From the NCBI GenBank assembly GCA_013350335.1, contig CM023539.1, forward strand, positions 67,243,449-67,307,448: a stretch of DNA of 64,000 bases, in the 5' to 3' direction. Both the position numbers and the translations under genes were made by a program. A model generated the notes under the pieces. It made no database searches. It saw nothing but the letters and a program-made list of their open reading frames with translations, and had not been told where the DNA came from. The DNA comes from Chimonanthus salicifolius (lineage: Eukaryota; Streptophyta; Magnoliopsida; Laurales; Calycanthaceae). Shown here piece by piece: positions 9,802-20,229 of the stretch. Each line of letters opens with the position of its first letter. Position 1 is the first letter of the stretch.

Positions 9802-11120
9802 ACGGTTCAACTCTCGGACTGTGCATGGGTTGGAGATAGATATGATGATAAGTAGAGATTAACTTCATCTCCTGTGTGATAGGGTAGATTGAACCGTGTT
9901 CTGGGGTAATGCCTAGGCACCCTAGGTTCTTGTAATGTGCTTAATGCAATATCTTTTAGTTAGTTTGCTTGAGTCGTATCTTGTGGTGGATTCTCGCTCG
10001 ATTTGAGGTTGACCGCCGTTTGATTCGCCTGTGATTCGGTGGCAAGGTCGATTGTTCATTTGAGTGTGATACACCGTGACATTATCACGAAAAATGTGGG
10101 ATGCGAATCTTTAGATTTTGAGTTATGTTGGTCCTACTGCCTAGAGTAATTAGAGGTGTTCCTCGGTGGGACCACATTAGAAGAGGTCCTCACTTTAGAG
10201 GCGTTCTAGAGATATTTTCAGAGTGGCATGAACACCTTAATGGAGTTGCAGGGGCTTCGGGCTATGTTTGAGTGTTTGGACATTTTGTGTTGGAGTGTTT
10301 GGAGGGAGTCCCCCGTTACGTTCCGGCGGTTGAGGCCCTTGTGGTGGACATGGGCTTCCCCGTTACGTTCCGTGTGAGTGAGGTCGCCAGTTTTAGAGTT
10401 TGACTCCTCGTCGTGATCCATGTGGTTGAGGTGGGATTGTTCTATGTCCTTGAGTGGAGAGGATGTTTTGTTGTAGGTTTATCCCTCCTGGGTTCGTAGC
10501 AGACTCGTGTTTAAAGTGTGAAGCCACCGTATGTGGGCCTCGCTTGTGACTATATAGTGTGGAGATAGATTCATTGGAAATCTATGAGCGTTTATCGAAT
10601 GAGTCCGGCCGGCTTACTTTGTAGATGGCTGATGGAATTCCATGAGAGGTTGATGGACTTGGTATGTTTGAGTTATTAGTTGGGCCCGTTTTGGTCTTAG
10701 GACTGCGAGGAGTGCTTGGGGGTCAAGCAAATGGTTGTATGTCTGGCTCTAACACTCCCGTGGATCCAGTGTTATGGCTATAAGTAGTTGAGGCTTTGTT
10801 AGGAGCTTTTATAGGTTGAGCTAGTGGACTTGACCATTAAGACTCTAGTGGGCCCAGTGTATGGGTCGATTTTGATGTATGAGTGAGTTGGGATCTCGAC
10901 GCTTTGAGTAGGGCAAGTGGGTGTTTCTTGGCTCTTGACCTGTGTGTGGCATGTTTCCACTGCTTCCCCTATGATTTTACCTTGAACTTCACTAGTTGTG
11001 AATCAGATCTGTGAGTTGCGAGTTTTGACTTTTGGAGGCTTAGCGTTGGAGGTTCATTTACTAGTTTTGGAGATGTAAGAGTTCGACGTCATCTTTGGGA
11101 TGGATTGGTCGTTCTCCCTC
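9802..11120 (+). pseudogene. Ty3/gypsy gag-protease region, heavily decayed (element D)
   Basis: About 1.3 kb between the primer-binding site and RT has no sustained frame. At its end, 11070-11110 reads EFDVIFGMDWS, matching the FDVILGMDW block at the end of plant gypsy protease. Two copies of the 47-bp LTR repeat (CCCCGTTACGTTCCGG) lie at 10308-10395, inside what should be gag. Gag itself is inferred only from position. Confidence 0.55.
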
Positions 11121-11289
11121 AGGTTACCTTGGACTGTTGCCGTTGGCGGGTGTCAGTCAATTCCCCATAGGAGATGCATTTGTCAGGCAGTTTGCAGCCT
11201 ATAATTTGAGTATGGAAGAGTTGTGTAGCTTGATGGATAGTTCGATTTAGGGGAGAGTTTGTGTTGGCAGATGTTGAGATGCCTTGCAT

Positions 11290-12660
11290 GGTTCGAGGGT
11301 CTGCAGATGCCTTTCTGGAGAAGTTCCTTGGATTGTCGCCATATCAGGAGATAGAGTTTGTTGTGGATTTGCTTCTCCGGTAATGTGCCTATTCCGATTA
11401 CTTACTATCTGGCGGCCCCAGTATAGGTGTTGGAGTTGAGGAGTTCGCTCAATGAGTTGGAGTCTCTTGGCTACAATTGACCCAGCGCCCCTCCTTGGAC
11501 TGTACTGGCCTTATTGACCAATAAAGGGATGACTCTATGAGCTTGTGCATTGAGTATCGGCAGACGAGTGGAGTCTCTGTAAAGAGCAAGTATAGGAAGT
11601 ACCTATTGTTGAGAATTGACGATATGTTTGATCAATTGAGAAGGTCTTGGTGTTTTCAAAGATAGACCTTTTGTTCAGGCTATCATCAGGTAGGGTACGG
11701 GAGCACTAGAGTGAGAAGGCAGCTTTCCGCACTCGCTTTGGGCTCTTGGAGTTTGTGGTGATGTCGTTTTTGGTGATTAATGCTCAACGACATTCATGAC
11801 CCCAATAAATAAGATCGTCAGACTTTACTTATATTGGTTTGTGCAGGTGTTCGTCGAAGACATCTTGGTATACTCAGCACAGAAGAGGAACTTGAGCTAC
11901 ATATGAGGATTGTACTTCAGATTTTGAGGGATCATGAGTTTTATATGAAGTACAACACGTGTGAGTTTTGGTTCACAGAGGTTCAGTTTCTGAGCATGTG
12001 GTGTCAGCTAAAAGTGTGACCGTGGACCCGACCAAGGTTGAGGACATTCTGAGTTGGGGGAGACTGTGGGGTGTGACCGAGATCTGCAACCCTTTGGGTC
12101 TTGTGGGTTACTATTGATGATTCTTGAAGGACTTCTCCAAGATTGTCATACCCACGACAATGTTGGCCCGCGAGAATGTGTCCTTCGTTTGGAACGAAGC
12201 TTGTGAGACAGCCTTTCAAAGGCTGAAGTGGAGTTTGACTCCTGCTCCAGTATTGGTAGTACTAGAGAGGGGTCGTGGCTATGCGGTTTTCAGAGCCTTT
12301 CAGGTGATAGTTTGAGTTGTGTACTGATGCAGGATGAGATAGGGATAACTTATTGTTCGAGACATCTTAAGACCCAAGAGCCGAACTATCCTACTTATGA
12401 CTTGGAGTTGGCAGTTGCAGATTTACATTCAAAGTTCAGAGGCATTTCTTGTACGGTGAGAGGTTCAAGATTCTTTCAGATCATCATAGCTTCAAGTGTC
12501 TGTTCACACAAAAGGAGTTGAAACATGAGACAGAGACGATTGATGGAGTATCTTGGTGACTATGCCTTCCTTTTGTCTTACCGTCTCTATAGGACGAACA
12601 TAGTTGCAGAGGCCTTGAGTCGCAGGGCGAGAGGGGCCATGTCGAGTTTAATCGGGGGAT
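11290..12660 (+). pseudogene. Ty3/gypsy reverse transcriptase-RNase H remnant (element D)
   Basis: RT and RNase H blocks appear in order but in changing frames. These include LLRIDDMFDQLRR and a GYHQV block near 11600-11690, a TRFGLLEFVVMSF block near 11730, and VFVEDILVYS (11850), where the usual VFVDDIL has Asp changed to Glu at the catalytic pair. RNase H follows as FVWNEACETAFQRLK (12190), ITYCSRHLKTQEPNYPTYDL (12350) and SDHHSFKCLFTQKELN. More than ten stops or frame changes and the altered YxDD Asp show a dead copy. Confidence 0.85.
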
Positions 12661-12837
12661 AGAGAGCCTCCAGACATTGCGGTATGGTTGTTCAACCAGA
12701 GATTTATGATAGGGTTTTGAGAGCTCAGCAGACGAATGAGAGGTGCATCGCATTGAGAGATATTGTGGCCAATGGCAGTGGATCATTTGGATGGACTGTT
12801 AGACGAGATGTTGGTTTGACCTTTTAGGGCAGGCTAT

Positions 12838-13411
12838 TTGTACCCATGTCCGGACAGTGCAGCGAGGAGGTATTACGGCACTTTCATCACTTTAGGTTCG
12901 CTGTGCATCCGGGAAGCACAAAGATGTATCATGGTTTGCATCAACAATTTTGGTGGAGAAGTATGAAGACGGCAATAGCCGAGTTTGTAATCCATTATTT
13001 GACTTGTCATCAGGTCAAGATAGAGCACTTGAAAACAGGTGGTAGATTGCAGGTCTTTTCCGATCCCCGAGTGGAAGTGGGATCATATTACTATGGATTT
13101 CGTGACTGGGTTGCCTAAGTCAACTCGAAGACATGATGCAACGTGCGCCATAGTTGATCGATCAACTCATTAGCCCATTTTATTGGTATGAGGACGACGG
13201 ATTCTCTAGAGACTTTGAGCCGGCTATCTTTCGTATAGGTCGTTAGACTGTATGGTGTACTTATGTCGATTATTTCAAATCGGGACTTGAACTTGTTTCT
13301 CAGTTCCAACGGAGTTTGCAGAAAGAGTTAGACATACAGTTGTGTTTCAGTGCAGCTTTCCATTCGCAGACAGATAGCCAGTCAAAGTGGACCATTCAGA
13401 TCTTAGAGGAT
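12838..13411 (+). pseudogene. Ty3/gypsy integrase remnant, truncated (element D)
   Basis: The integrase zinc-binding region is at 12846-13030: FAVHPGSTKMYHGL, then HYLTCHQVKIEH, where the first Cys of the H2C2 finger has become His. The core follows as WDHITMDFVTGLPKS (13078-13122) with the first catalytic Asp, then frameshifted blocks and QLCFSAAFHSQTDSQSKWTI, ending QILED. Similarity stops at about 13411, before the C-terminal domain, and no 3' LTR follows. Confidence 0.85.
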
Positions 13412-13857
13412 AGACCGTGGCAAAGTGGGCCTAAATTGGCTAAAATGATAAATTTATTTTATGTGGACCCTACCTATGGACCCGAGGTCCTATTGGAAGC
13501 ATAATAGAACCTACATGAAGTGTTACAAAGCCAAAACCCTAGCTCCAAAAGTGAGTTGCAAATTGGAGTAGGTTGGTAGCTAAAATTCCACAAACTAATG
13601 GTGGATGGCATGTGGACTCTCCTCTCCCTCATCAAGCAAGATTTGAAGTCCTAAATGGACAATAAACAAGGAATGTGGTGCATGGAGGTGGCTGATTTTG
13701 ATTGCTTGGGACAACACTCCATTCCTACCTGGTACAATGTGATTGGATGACAAAATCGTGGTCTAAATTTGTAGGTTTAATTGAATTATCAAACATGTTA
13801 TCATACTTTCATAAAATTAGGTTCCTTCCAGTAACCCAACGTTTGCACAATTCCAAG
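13412..13857. other. Unassigned sequence between element D and a TRIM
   Basis: No open frame, domain or repeat was recognised. It begins abruptly where gypsy integrase similarity stops. It probably continues after the TRIM at 14171, where a TATA-like CTATATATAG (14224-14233) precedes AT-rich DNA, so it may be an old LTR or promoter; this is a guess. Confidence 0.3.
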
Positions 13858-14170
13858 AATTATAGACAAAGTTATGACTTGGGTCACTCCATCTAATATG
13901 CTAGTCTTTTGAGTTAGAAGCTCAGGTTTTAACAAGTGGTATCAGAGCCAGGTCTCAGGTTACCTCATGTGGGCTCTGGAGATCCCTCACTCGAACGGGA
14001 TGACCGGCGTCTCTCTCCGCCGAAGGGCCTCGTTCGAGGTGGGGATTGTTTGGGCTGCTGTGAATGAGTCCCACATTGGAAGTGTAGAGGGAGATCTAGG
14101 GGTTTATAAAGGACTTTGGTCACTCCACCTAACAGGCTAGTCTTTTCGGTTAAAAGCCCAGGTCCTAACA
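13858..14170 (+). mobile_element. TRIM element (miniature LTR retrotransposon)
   Basis: The 3' LTR is 14047-14170 (124 bp, TGTTTGGGC...CCTAACA). The last ~75 bp of a 5' LTR is recognisable at 13858-13934 (GGTCACTCCA...GCTAGTCTTTT...AACA). Between them are a primer-binding site, TGGTATCAGAGCC (13937-13949), and a GA-rich tract (CGAGGTGGGGA) ending at 14046. The internal region is only about 112 bp and non-coding, the hallmark of terminal-repeat retrotransposons in miniature. The outer end of the 5' LTR has diverged and no target duplication was found. Confidence 0.75.
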
Positions 14171-15230
14171 AACACACCCTTACCTACACCCATTGGGCTG
14201 GTTTTTCTCATGTTCTCTCCAACTCTAGTCCACTATATATAGAGGTGTAGGTAGCCAATGTAAGCCGCACGAATTTGGAGTTGAGAATTGAAGTTTAAAG
14301 ACAAGCCTCTTTAGGAAATTTCCTAGAAAGTTGTTTTCCTAGTTTCTTATTTTTGTTTTGAATTAATTTAATTCATGTAATCATTCATTAAATTTATGCA
14401 TTAAATTGTTTAAATATGATTGGTGTATTTGGATTTGCATTTTTAATTTAATTCAAGCAAAGTCAAACGTAGTTTCATTAGAAACTTGGTCTCACCGCGG
14501 ATTTTATATGTTGGCAATTTTCACTAGAACTTGGAGTCTTTTTTATTCTTCAGGTGAGAAGTCAGATCTAATCCATCATTTCTAGTTGAGTTTCCAATTG
14601 CCCATTATTGGAATGAAATTCAATTAGTGGGTTAAAAGGGATGAGAGATCCGAAGAACTCTCCAAAATGGGTTGATGTGAAATCGGGAGAGGGTTTTTTG
14701 TTTTTACAAAAAAGAAAAACTGAATTTGAAAGAGAGTGTTTTATTTTTTTTTTTTAAAAAATGAAAGCTCATTGAAACTGAAAATTGGGTTTTCTGTTTG
14801 AGTTTAGATTTTTTTTATTTTTGAAAAACAAGAACTGTGTTCTTGTTCTTGGGTTTGGGTTTGGGTTTATGATTTTGATCCAAATGAGGGATGTGGTGAA
14901 GATAATTCATCATTTTACATGTCAAATTTTGCTGAAAAAATGAGAATTTGAGCCTCCCTACCTATGCTGAAGTCGTAATAACTTAAAACTGATCTCTATC
15001 ACTTGCAATATTTGCATATTTTATTAATCAATGATTACATGTTGTTGTCTTAACCAATGATCACGTAAGTGGTTTGCATTCCATTCATTTGGCCTTTACT
15101 GAAAATCTCTATAAACCAGGGCCAGTTAATGAGATTGTAGGTTTCTCTTCAAAGAGTTATATGTTCTGCAGGAGAGCCTCTAGAGTAGGTGTTACTTAGC
15201 TGTTTGGGTTCTGCTTGATTATATTTGAAG
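14171..15230. other. AT-rich unassigned sequence, intron-like
   Basis: There is no open frame of note. A TATA-like CTATATATAG lies at 14224, and T runs and short GGGTTT repeats at 14700-14870. From about 14880 the texture is like plant introns, leading to a plausible acceptor (TTTACAG) at 15240-15246 before the ABC1-kinase-like block. Confidence 0.3.
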
Positions 15231-15246
15231 GTTCCTTGATTTACAG

Positions 15247-15371
15247 ATGATGTTGCAACGACTTTCATTGAAGAAGATCTTGGTCAACCTTGACATGAAA
15301 TTTATTCTAAACTCTCTTCCTCTCCAATTGCTGTTGGTAATCTTACTGCTTACAAGTTGAGGCTTGGGTCA
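15247..15371 (+). pseudogene. ABC1-kinase (ABC1K/ADCK)-like exon fragment
   Basis: After TTTACAG the frame reads DDVATTFIEEDLGQP, a stop, then HEIYSKLSSSPIAVGNLTAY and KLRL. This resembles the conserved ABC1K segment in which an acidic IEEELGxP motif is followed by IYSELSPSPIAAASLGQVYK, the atypical nucleotide-binding Ala-rich loop. ABC1 kinases act in plastids and mitochondria, in prenylquinone and lipid metabolism. The stop, the loss of the Ala-rich loop (AAAS became AVGN) and the lack of other exons indicate a relic. Recognition rests on about 40 residues from memory of the family. Confidence 0.45.
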
Positions 15372-15649
15372 ATGCAGTATATGTTTACTTTCTTCAATTT
15401 TGAGATAAACTTAATCCACTCTTTATATCTCTTTCAGTGGGTGGATATGCTATTTGTAGTCTCATGAAGTTTGTTTCCTTTTGAGATGTTACAAGTATTC
15501 AATGCGCTAGATTCATTTTATTAAATCCTTGGCAAACTTGTGGTCCCTCGATGGGAACATTTTGGTTTATAATTGGTGTGACAGAGTCTCTAGTCATGCA
15601 AGGATGGCCATGGATGCCTTTCAAAGATGTTGGCTTGCTTTTGTACGAA
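15372..15649. other. Unassigned flank, probably same relic gene
   Basis: AT-rich sequence with a splice-acceptor-like TTTCAG near 15433 and a short open stretch at 15560-15654 that continues directly into 18947 once the inserted element is removed. No product was recognised. Confidence 0.3.
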
Positions 15650-15654
15650 CAATG

Positions 15655-16637
15655 TGCTAGCGTTACGAGCGGAAACAAGAAAAATCGAACGGAAATAAAC
15701 ACGCAGCACAACACAATATTTTAACGTGGTTCGGTCCACCTGGCCTACGTCCACGGAGCTGACAGAATATTCACTATATGAAAGAATATACATGTACAAA
15801 ATAAAGACTCCCTTGAGTCATGAGCCCAAACCCAAAGTCCTGAGCCCCTTGTATACCCATGTATAAGACACACCGATGTCACCTCTCAGTTGATGTGAAT
15901 CTCTCTCATACCCAAGATAGTGAGCCCAACTTCTGTGTTCCTCCCTCTACGCTTCTTGCATCCTACGAGCACACCCCGATATGCTTCTCAAATGCGAGCG
16001 TCTCCGACGATGGTGTGTTCCATACACACAGATCTGCACTTCTACTCTAGCGAAGGGGCTTGTCTTTCCAGCCGCACTTCTACTGGTTGCCAGTCACAGA
16101 TCTGAAAATCCAAATCTGCAGCGGTACTGCACTGTTGCTTTCGGCCCTCTACGGTCTTCGAGCTGTCCTCCAGACAATATCAGATCTACGGCTCCTTCCA
16201 TGGATCTTCACCACTGAGAGCAAACCTCTATTTCCACCACGGCATTGGACCACTCCATGAGGCCATTAGAGGCCCATGGCCAAAGGACTGTACTTTTTGC
16301 TCTCCCTCTCTCGGTGTCCACTTGGGATTCCACACTGAATGCCGTGTACAGTCCCTCTTTATATAGTAGTGTACCGTATCCAAGAAATAAGAGATCTCCT
16401 CCCTATCTTATTTCCACTTAAGATGCCGTGCTTACTCAATTGGTAAGACCACATTCGGCTGAGCCTTGCAATATAGCAATTACTATATTGTTGTTACCAT
16501 CGTAATCTCCTCATAGAAAACCTAGTGCCATGTGTTGATATGAGAGAGATTTTCTCCACTTTGCTAGCATGCAATTATCGTGTCTATCTCTTTCCACAAT
16601 AAACTAACATGTATTGTATTCGAGCCACAACCCAACA
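15655..16637 (-). repeat. LTR of element E (3' LTR in element orientation)
   Basis: On the minus strand it runs TGTTGGGTTGTGG to GCTAGCA. It contains, at 15723-15757, the ACGTGGTTCGG...CCTACGTCCACGG motif shared with other LTR families in this window. Several short open frames across it occur in both LTR copies and are not genes. Confidence 0.9.
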
Positions 16638-17962
16638 ATCTCCACCTTGGCGAGAATTCACCAACCTCCAGTGACGATTTGTGACAACGAACCTCAACTG
16701 CACCTCTCCACAAATCGGTTGCTCCAGCTTCAGTTGCAGTGCTCCCCTCAGATCAGTCAGACATGAGCAGCTTCTCTCTCTGTGTCGATGCATCCCACCG
16801 TGACAAGATTGTCTGCTGAATCTGCTTGCAGCCAACGCATCAATACATGTGGCTGTTCCTTCCTGCTCTCAGCCGCATATGGCTGTCTGCTTTTCCCTTC
16901 AGTTCATACCCATTTGTATGAAGCCCTTCTCTGTTCAGACCGATGAATTGCTCCACCTTGCAATCAACAACTCCTTCTTTCTTGTGTTGCCACAACACTG
17001 TTGATGCTTGTACGCTGCTGTCTCTCAGGATTCTCCTACAAGTCAGGATGCCTGCCTGTGGGGTTTCAGCGCTGCAAGGCAGCCTACTTCCTAGTCTCAG
17101 ATGTGCACCAATCTAAAAATCTCAAGTGCCTTCTCCAACGCTTGTTGTCTGAAAACCCAAAACCTCCAACGCTTCAGCAACTGCTCTCTTTTTAGCGCCC
17201 ACACCTCTGTATTGCAGTAGATCCCATCTCAGTTGGCCGTGTTTCAATTTGGAATACATAGTTCCGAATACCTTCTAATCCAGACATGCATTCATTAGAG
17301 TATCATCATGTTGGACACCCAACTCAATTTTTCAGTTTTACATGTCATTGAGAGACCGTGTTTTAATGGGTCTTGAGTATCCTATCTTTACCCAACTTTG
17401 CAGATCCCAATAGGCACATTGAGATATAGCTGCTAAGCTGAGACGTGTGAGCCTAATATGCTGGCACCAATGACCATCCAAAGCAAAGCATATTTAGATG
17501 AGAAAATACAAGGTGACCCATAAGCCATATCCATGCAAAATATGATGCATTCCAACGTTAAGACATCAGAGAAACACCTCTCTGTTTTTTCTTCTAATGT
17601 CGTTGTCTATTTGTGCACCGTAGTATGCACCTCCAGATGCCACATGCATCTATCAACAAGCCACTGAAAAACAAGGACCCTCTTGCTAGTTTTCCCAACT
17701 GAAAACCCAGCAGCCTCTTCCTGAATTGGCTGTTGTTGATGACTCCACCTGTCAGATCCAGACTGCAGATCATTAGATCTGCACTTTCCGTCTCGGCCTC
17801 AGCCCTCTAGCGCCCCTAAGCTGCTTTTTCTTCTGCAAAGCCGTCTGTCACGTCGAAGGGCTCCACCTCGAACTTTGTGCTCGATACTCCTCTCATGCCC
17901 ATTGTGTTGTATTCCGATCACCCATGAGTCCATGGTCTCCAACCAAAGCTATTGATACCACT
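16638..17962 (-). other. Non-coding interior of element E
   Basis: No gag, protease, RT or integrase motif was seen on either strand. The sequence is pyrimidine-rich on the plus strand. The polypurine tract is at 16638-16655 and the primer-binding site at about 17942-17960, both on the minus strand. Confidence 0.75.
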
Positions 17963-18941
17963 TGTTAGCGTTACGAGTGGAAACAAGAAAAATTGAACGG
18001 AAATAAACACACAGCACAACACAATATTTTAACGTGCTTCGGCCCATCTGGCCTACGCCCACGGAGCGACAGAATATTCACTATATGAAAGAAGATACAT
18101 GTACAAAATAAAGGCTCCCTTGAGTCATGAGCCCAAACCCAAAGTCCTGAGCCCCTTGTACACCATGTATAAGACACACCGACGCCATCTCTCAGTTGAT
18201 GTGAATCTCTCTCATACCCAAGATAGTGAACCCAACTTCTGTGTTCCTCCCTCTACGCTTCTTGCGTCCACGAGCACACCCAGATATGCTTCTCAAATGC
18301 GAGCATCTCCGATGATGGTGTGTTCCACACACACACATCTGCACTTCTGCTCTAGCGAAGGGGCTTGTCTTTCCAGCCGCACTTCTGCTGGCTGCCACTC
18401 ACAGATCTGAAAACCCAGATCTGCAGCGGTACTGCACTGTTGCTTCCTCCCCTCTCCGGTCGTCGAGTTGTCCTCCAGACAGTATTAGATCTACGGCTCC
18501 TTCCATGGATCTTCACCGTTGAGTGCAAACCTCTATTGCCACCACGGCATTGGACCACTCCATGAAGCCATTAGAGGTCCACGGCCAAAGGCCGTACTTT
18601 TTGCTCTCCCTCTCTCGGTGTCCACTTGGGATTCCACACTGAATGCCGTGTACAGCCCCTCCTTGTATAGTAGTGTACCGTATCCAAGAAATAAGAGATC
18701 TCCTCCCTATCTTATTTCCACTTAAGATACCGTGCTTACTCAATTGGTAAGACCCCATTCGGCCAAGCCTTGCAATATAGCAATTACTATATTGTTGTTA
18801 CCATCGTAATCACCTCATAGAAAACCCAGTGCCGTGTGTTGATATGAGAGAGATTTTCTCCACTTTGCTAGCATGCAATTGTCGTGTCTATCTCTTTCCA
18901 CAATAAATTAACATGTATTGTATTCGAGCCACAACCCAACA
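17963..18941 (-). repeat. LTR of element E (5' LTR in element orientation)
   Basis: It pairs with 15655-16637 almost end to end, differing by scattered substitutions and small indels (979 versus 983 bp). It carries the same shared motif at 18031-18064 and ends at the CAATG target duplication. Confidence 0.9.
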
Positions 18942-18946
18942 CAATG

Positions 18947-20229
18947 TTATTCCTGAACAGGGTAATGCACCTTTAGCTACGTGTGTCAAGTCATCCATCT
19001 AGATTATTGGTATAATTTTTCAATATTTGTTTTTGTGTTTAGAATATATTTAGGATTTTATTAATTAGTAGAATTATTGTGTAATTAGGATTATAATGTT
19101 GGTTTATCTCTAATTAAGAGATGTATTTGGTTTAGAATTAGGTTAAGAGTTTGAGTTTGATTGTGATAGCCCTAGGGTCGGGTAGAGACTATAAATACAT
19201 ATAATAGCATATTTCTTAGTACAATAGACAATTTATTATTTTCTATATTTTGTAAGGTGGGTTTTTTCTTTGTTGGGATTCTCATGGACTATGATTTATG
19301 CATTGATAAGTTCTTGAAGAATCTTAAACCACCTTTCTATCTTAACAAAATCAGAAAATTTGTCTCGATGACAAAAGAAGCATCAGTCTTAATTGTTTAT
19401 CTTGTTCACCTAATTGAGGACCAGTGAGTATAAGGTATGGGGTATATGGAACTTTTGCCATTTGTGTTAATTGGTAATGAAGATCACCATATGAAAGAGA
19501 AGGGACATGATCTCTGCTTGTCCCTTGCAAGGGTAAGATGTCATTTTGTCTAACATTTTACACAATAAATCACTCTTGTGTATAAAATGTACAAGTTGCT
19601 TTGATGCTCACATTAATTGTTCTATGTTCCTTGTTATTGTCTGTATTTGGAAGCTGGGAAAATCTTGTAAGCAGTGCTCCTCTTAAGAGGTTTTACTCAT
19701 TAGTTGCAATCTTAGATGACTTTGTTGGCCTAATTCTGATTCCGTAAGGAAAGAAATGGGAAAAACATTGAACATTTATGAAAATGCAGGTGTTTTGAAT
19801 AGGAAATCATTAAAGCAAAGGATTTTTTTTTTGGTGGGGAAAATTGTTCTCCAAAAATCATCTAATATAAGGCTGTACATGGTGGGTGATCTTGGCTTTC
19901 ATTAGATGCTCCCACCATGGAATGGTCATCTCCATAACTATGCCAGTGGAGCATCTTCATTCCTTCATATGTATCAATCCTAAGTTCTATTACATGACAT
20001 GGGTTGACTTCCTTTAGCTTATTATTTGGCCATGGCTGAAGCCAAGCTTGACCATATAACTGGTTGGCTTTTGAGGAATGAAGATGGAACTATGTAGTTG
20101 TGTTAGATTCTCTTACCCCAACCAAAGGATGCTTCAGCCTCTAAAGATTACATCAAAAAAAAAAGTCTATATCACAAAGAGCTCTTTTCCTATTTGTGTT
20201 AGATTTCATTGTTCATATTTATTTACTCT
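18947..20229. other. AT-rich sequence without recognisable gene
   Basis: It continues the pre-insertion site of element E. A TATA-like CTATAAATAC lies near 19190, followed by AT-rich DNA and a few short poly-A/T runs. No frame above background and no domain or transposon termini were found. Confidence 0.3.

Larger units (their letters stand above)
15655..18941 (-). mobile_element. Pol-less LTR retrotransposon (LARD-like, element E)
   Basis: Two highly similar ~980-bp LTRs (15655-16637 and 17963-18941) flank 1325 bp without any retroviral domain. The insertion has a perfect 5-bp target duplication, CAATG (15650-15654 and 18942-18946). Orientation is minus: the primer-binding site (TGGTATCA on the minus strand) lies next to the right-hand LTR, and the polypurine tract (CCAAGGTGGAGAT) next to the left-hand one. 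Close LTR similarity and an intact duplication indicate a fairly recent insertion. With no coding capacity it must have been mobilised by proteins of another, probably copia-type, element. Confidence 0.9.

Noticed and set aside
12004..12786. Minus-strand frames opposite gypsy element D
   Set aside because: They are shadows of the plus-strand RT and RNase H blocks.
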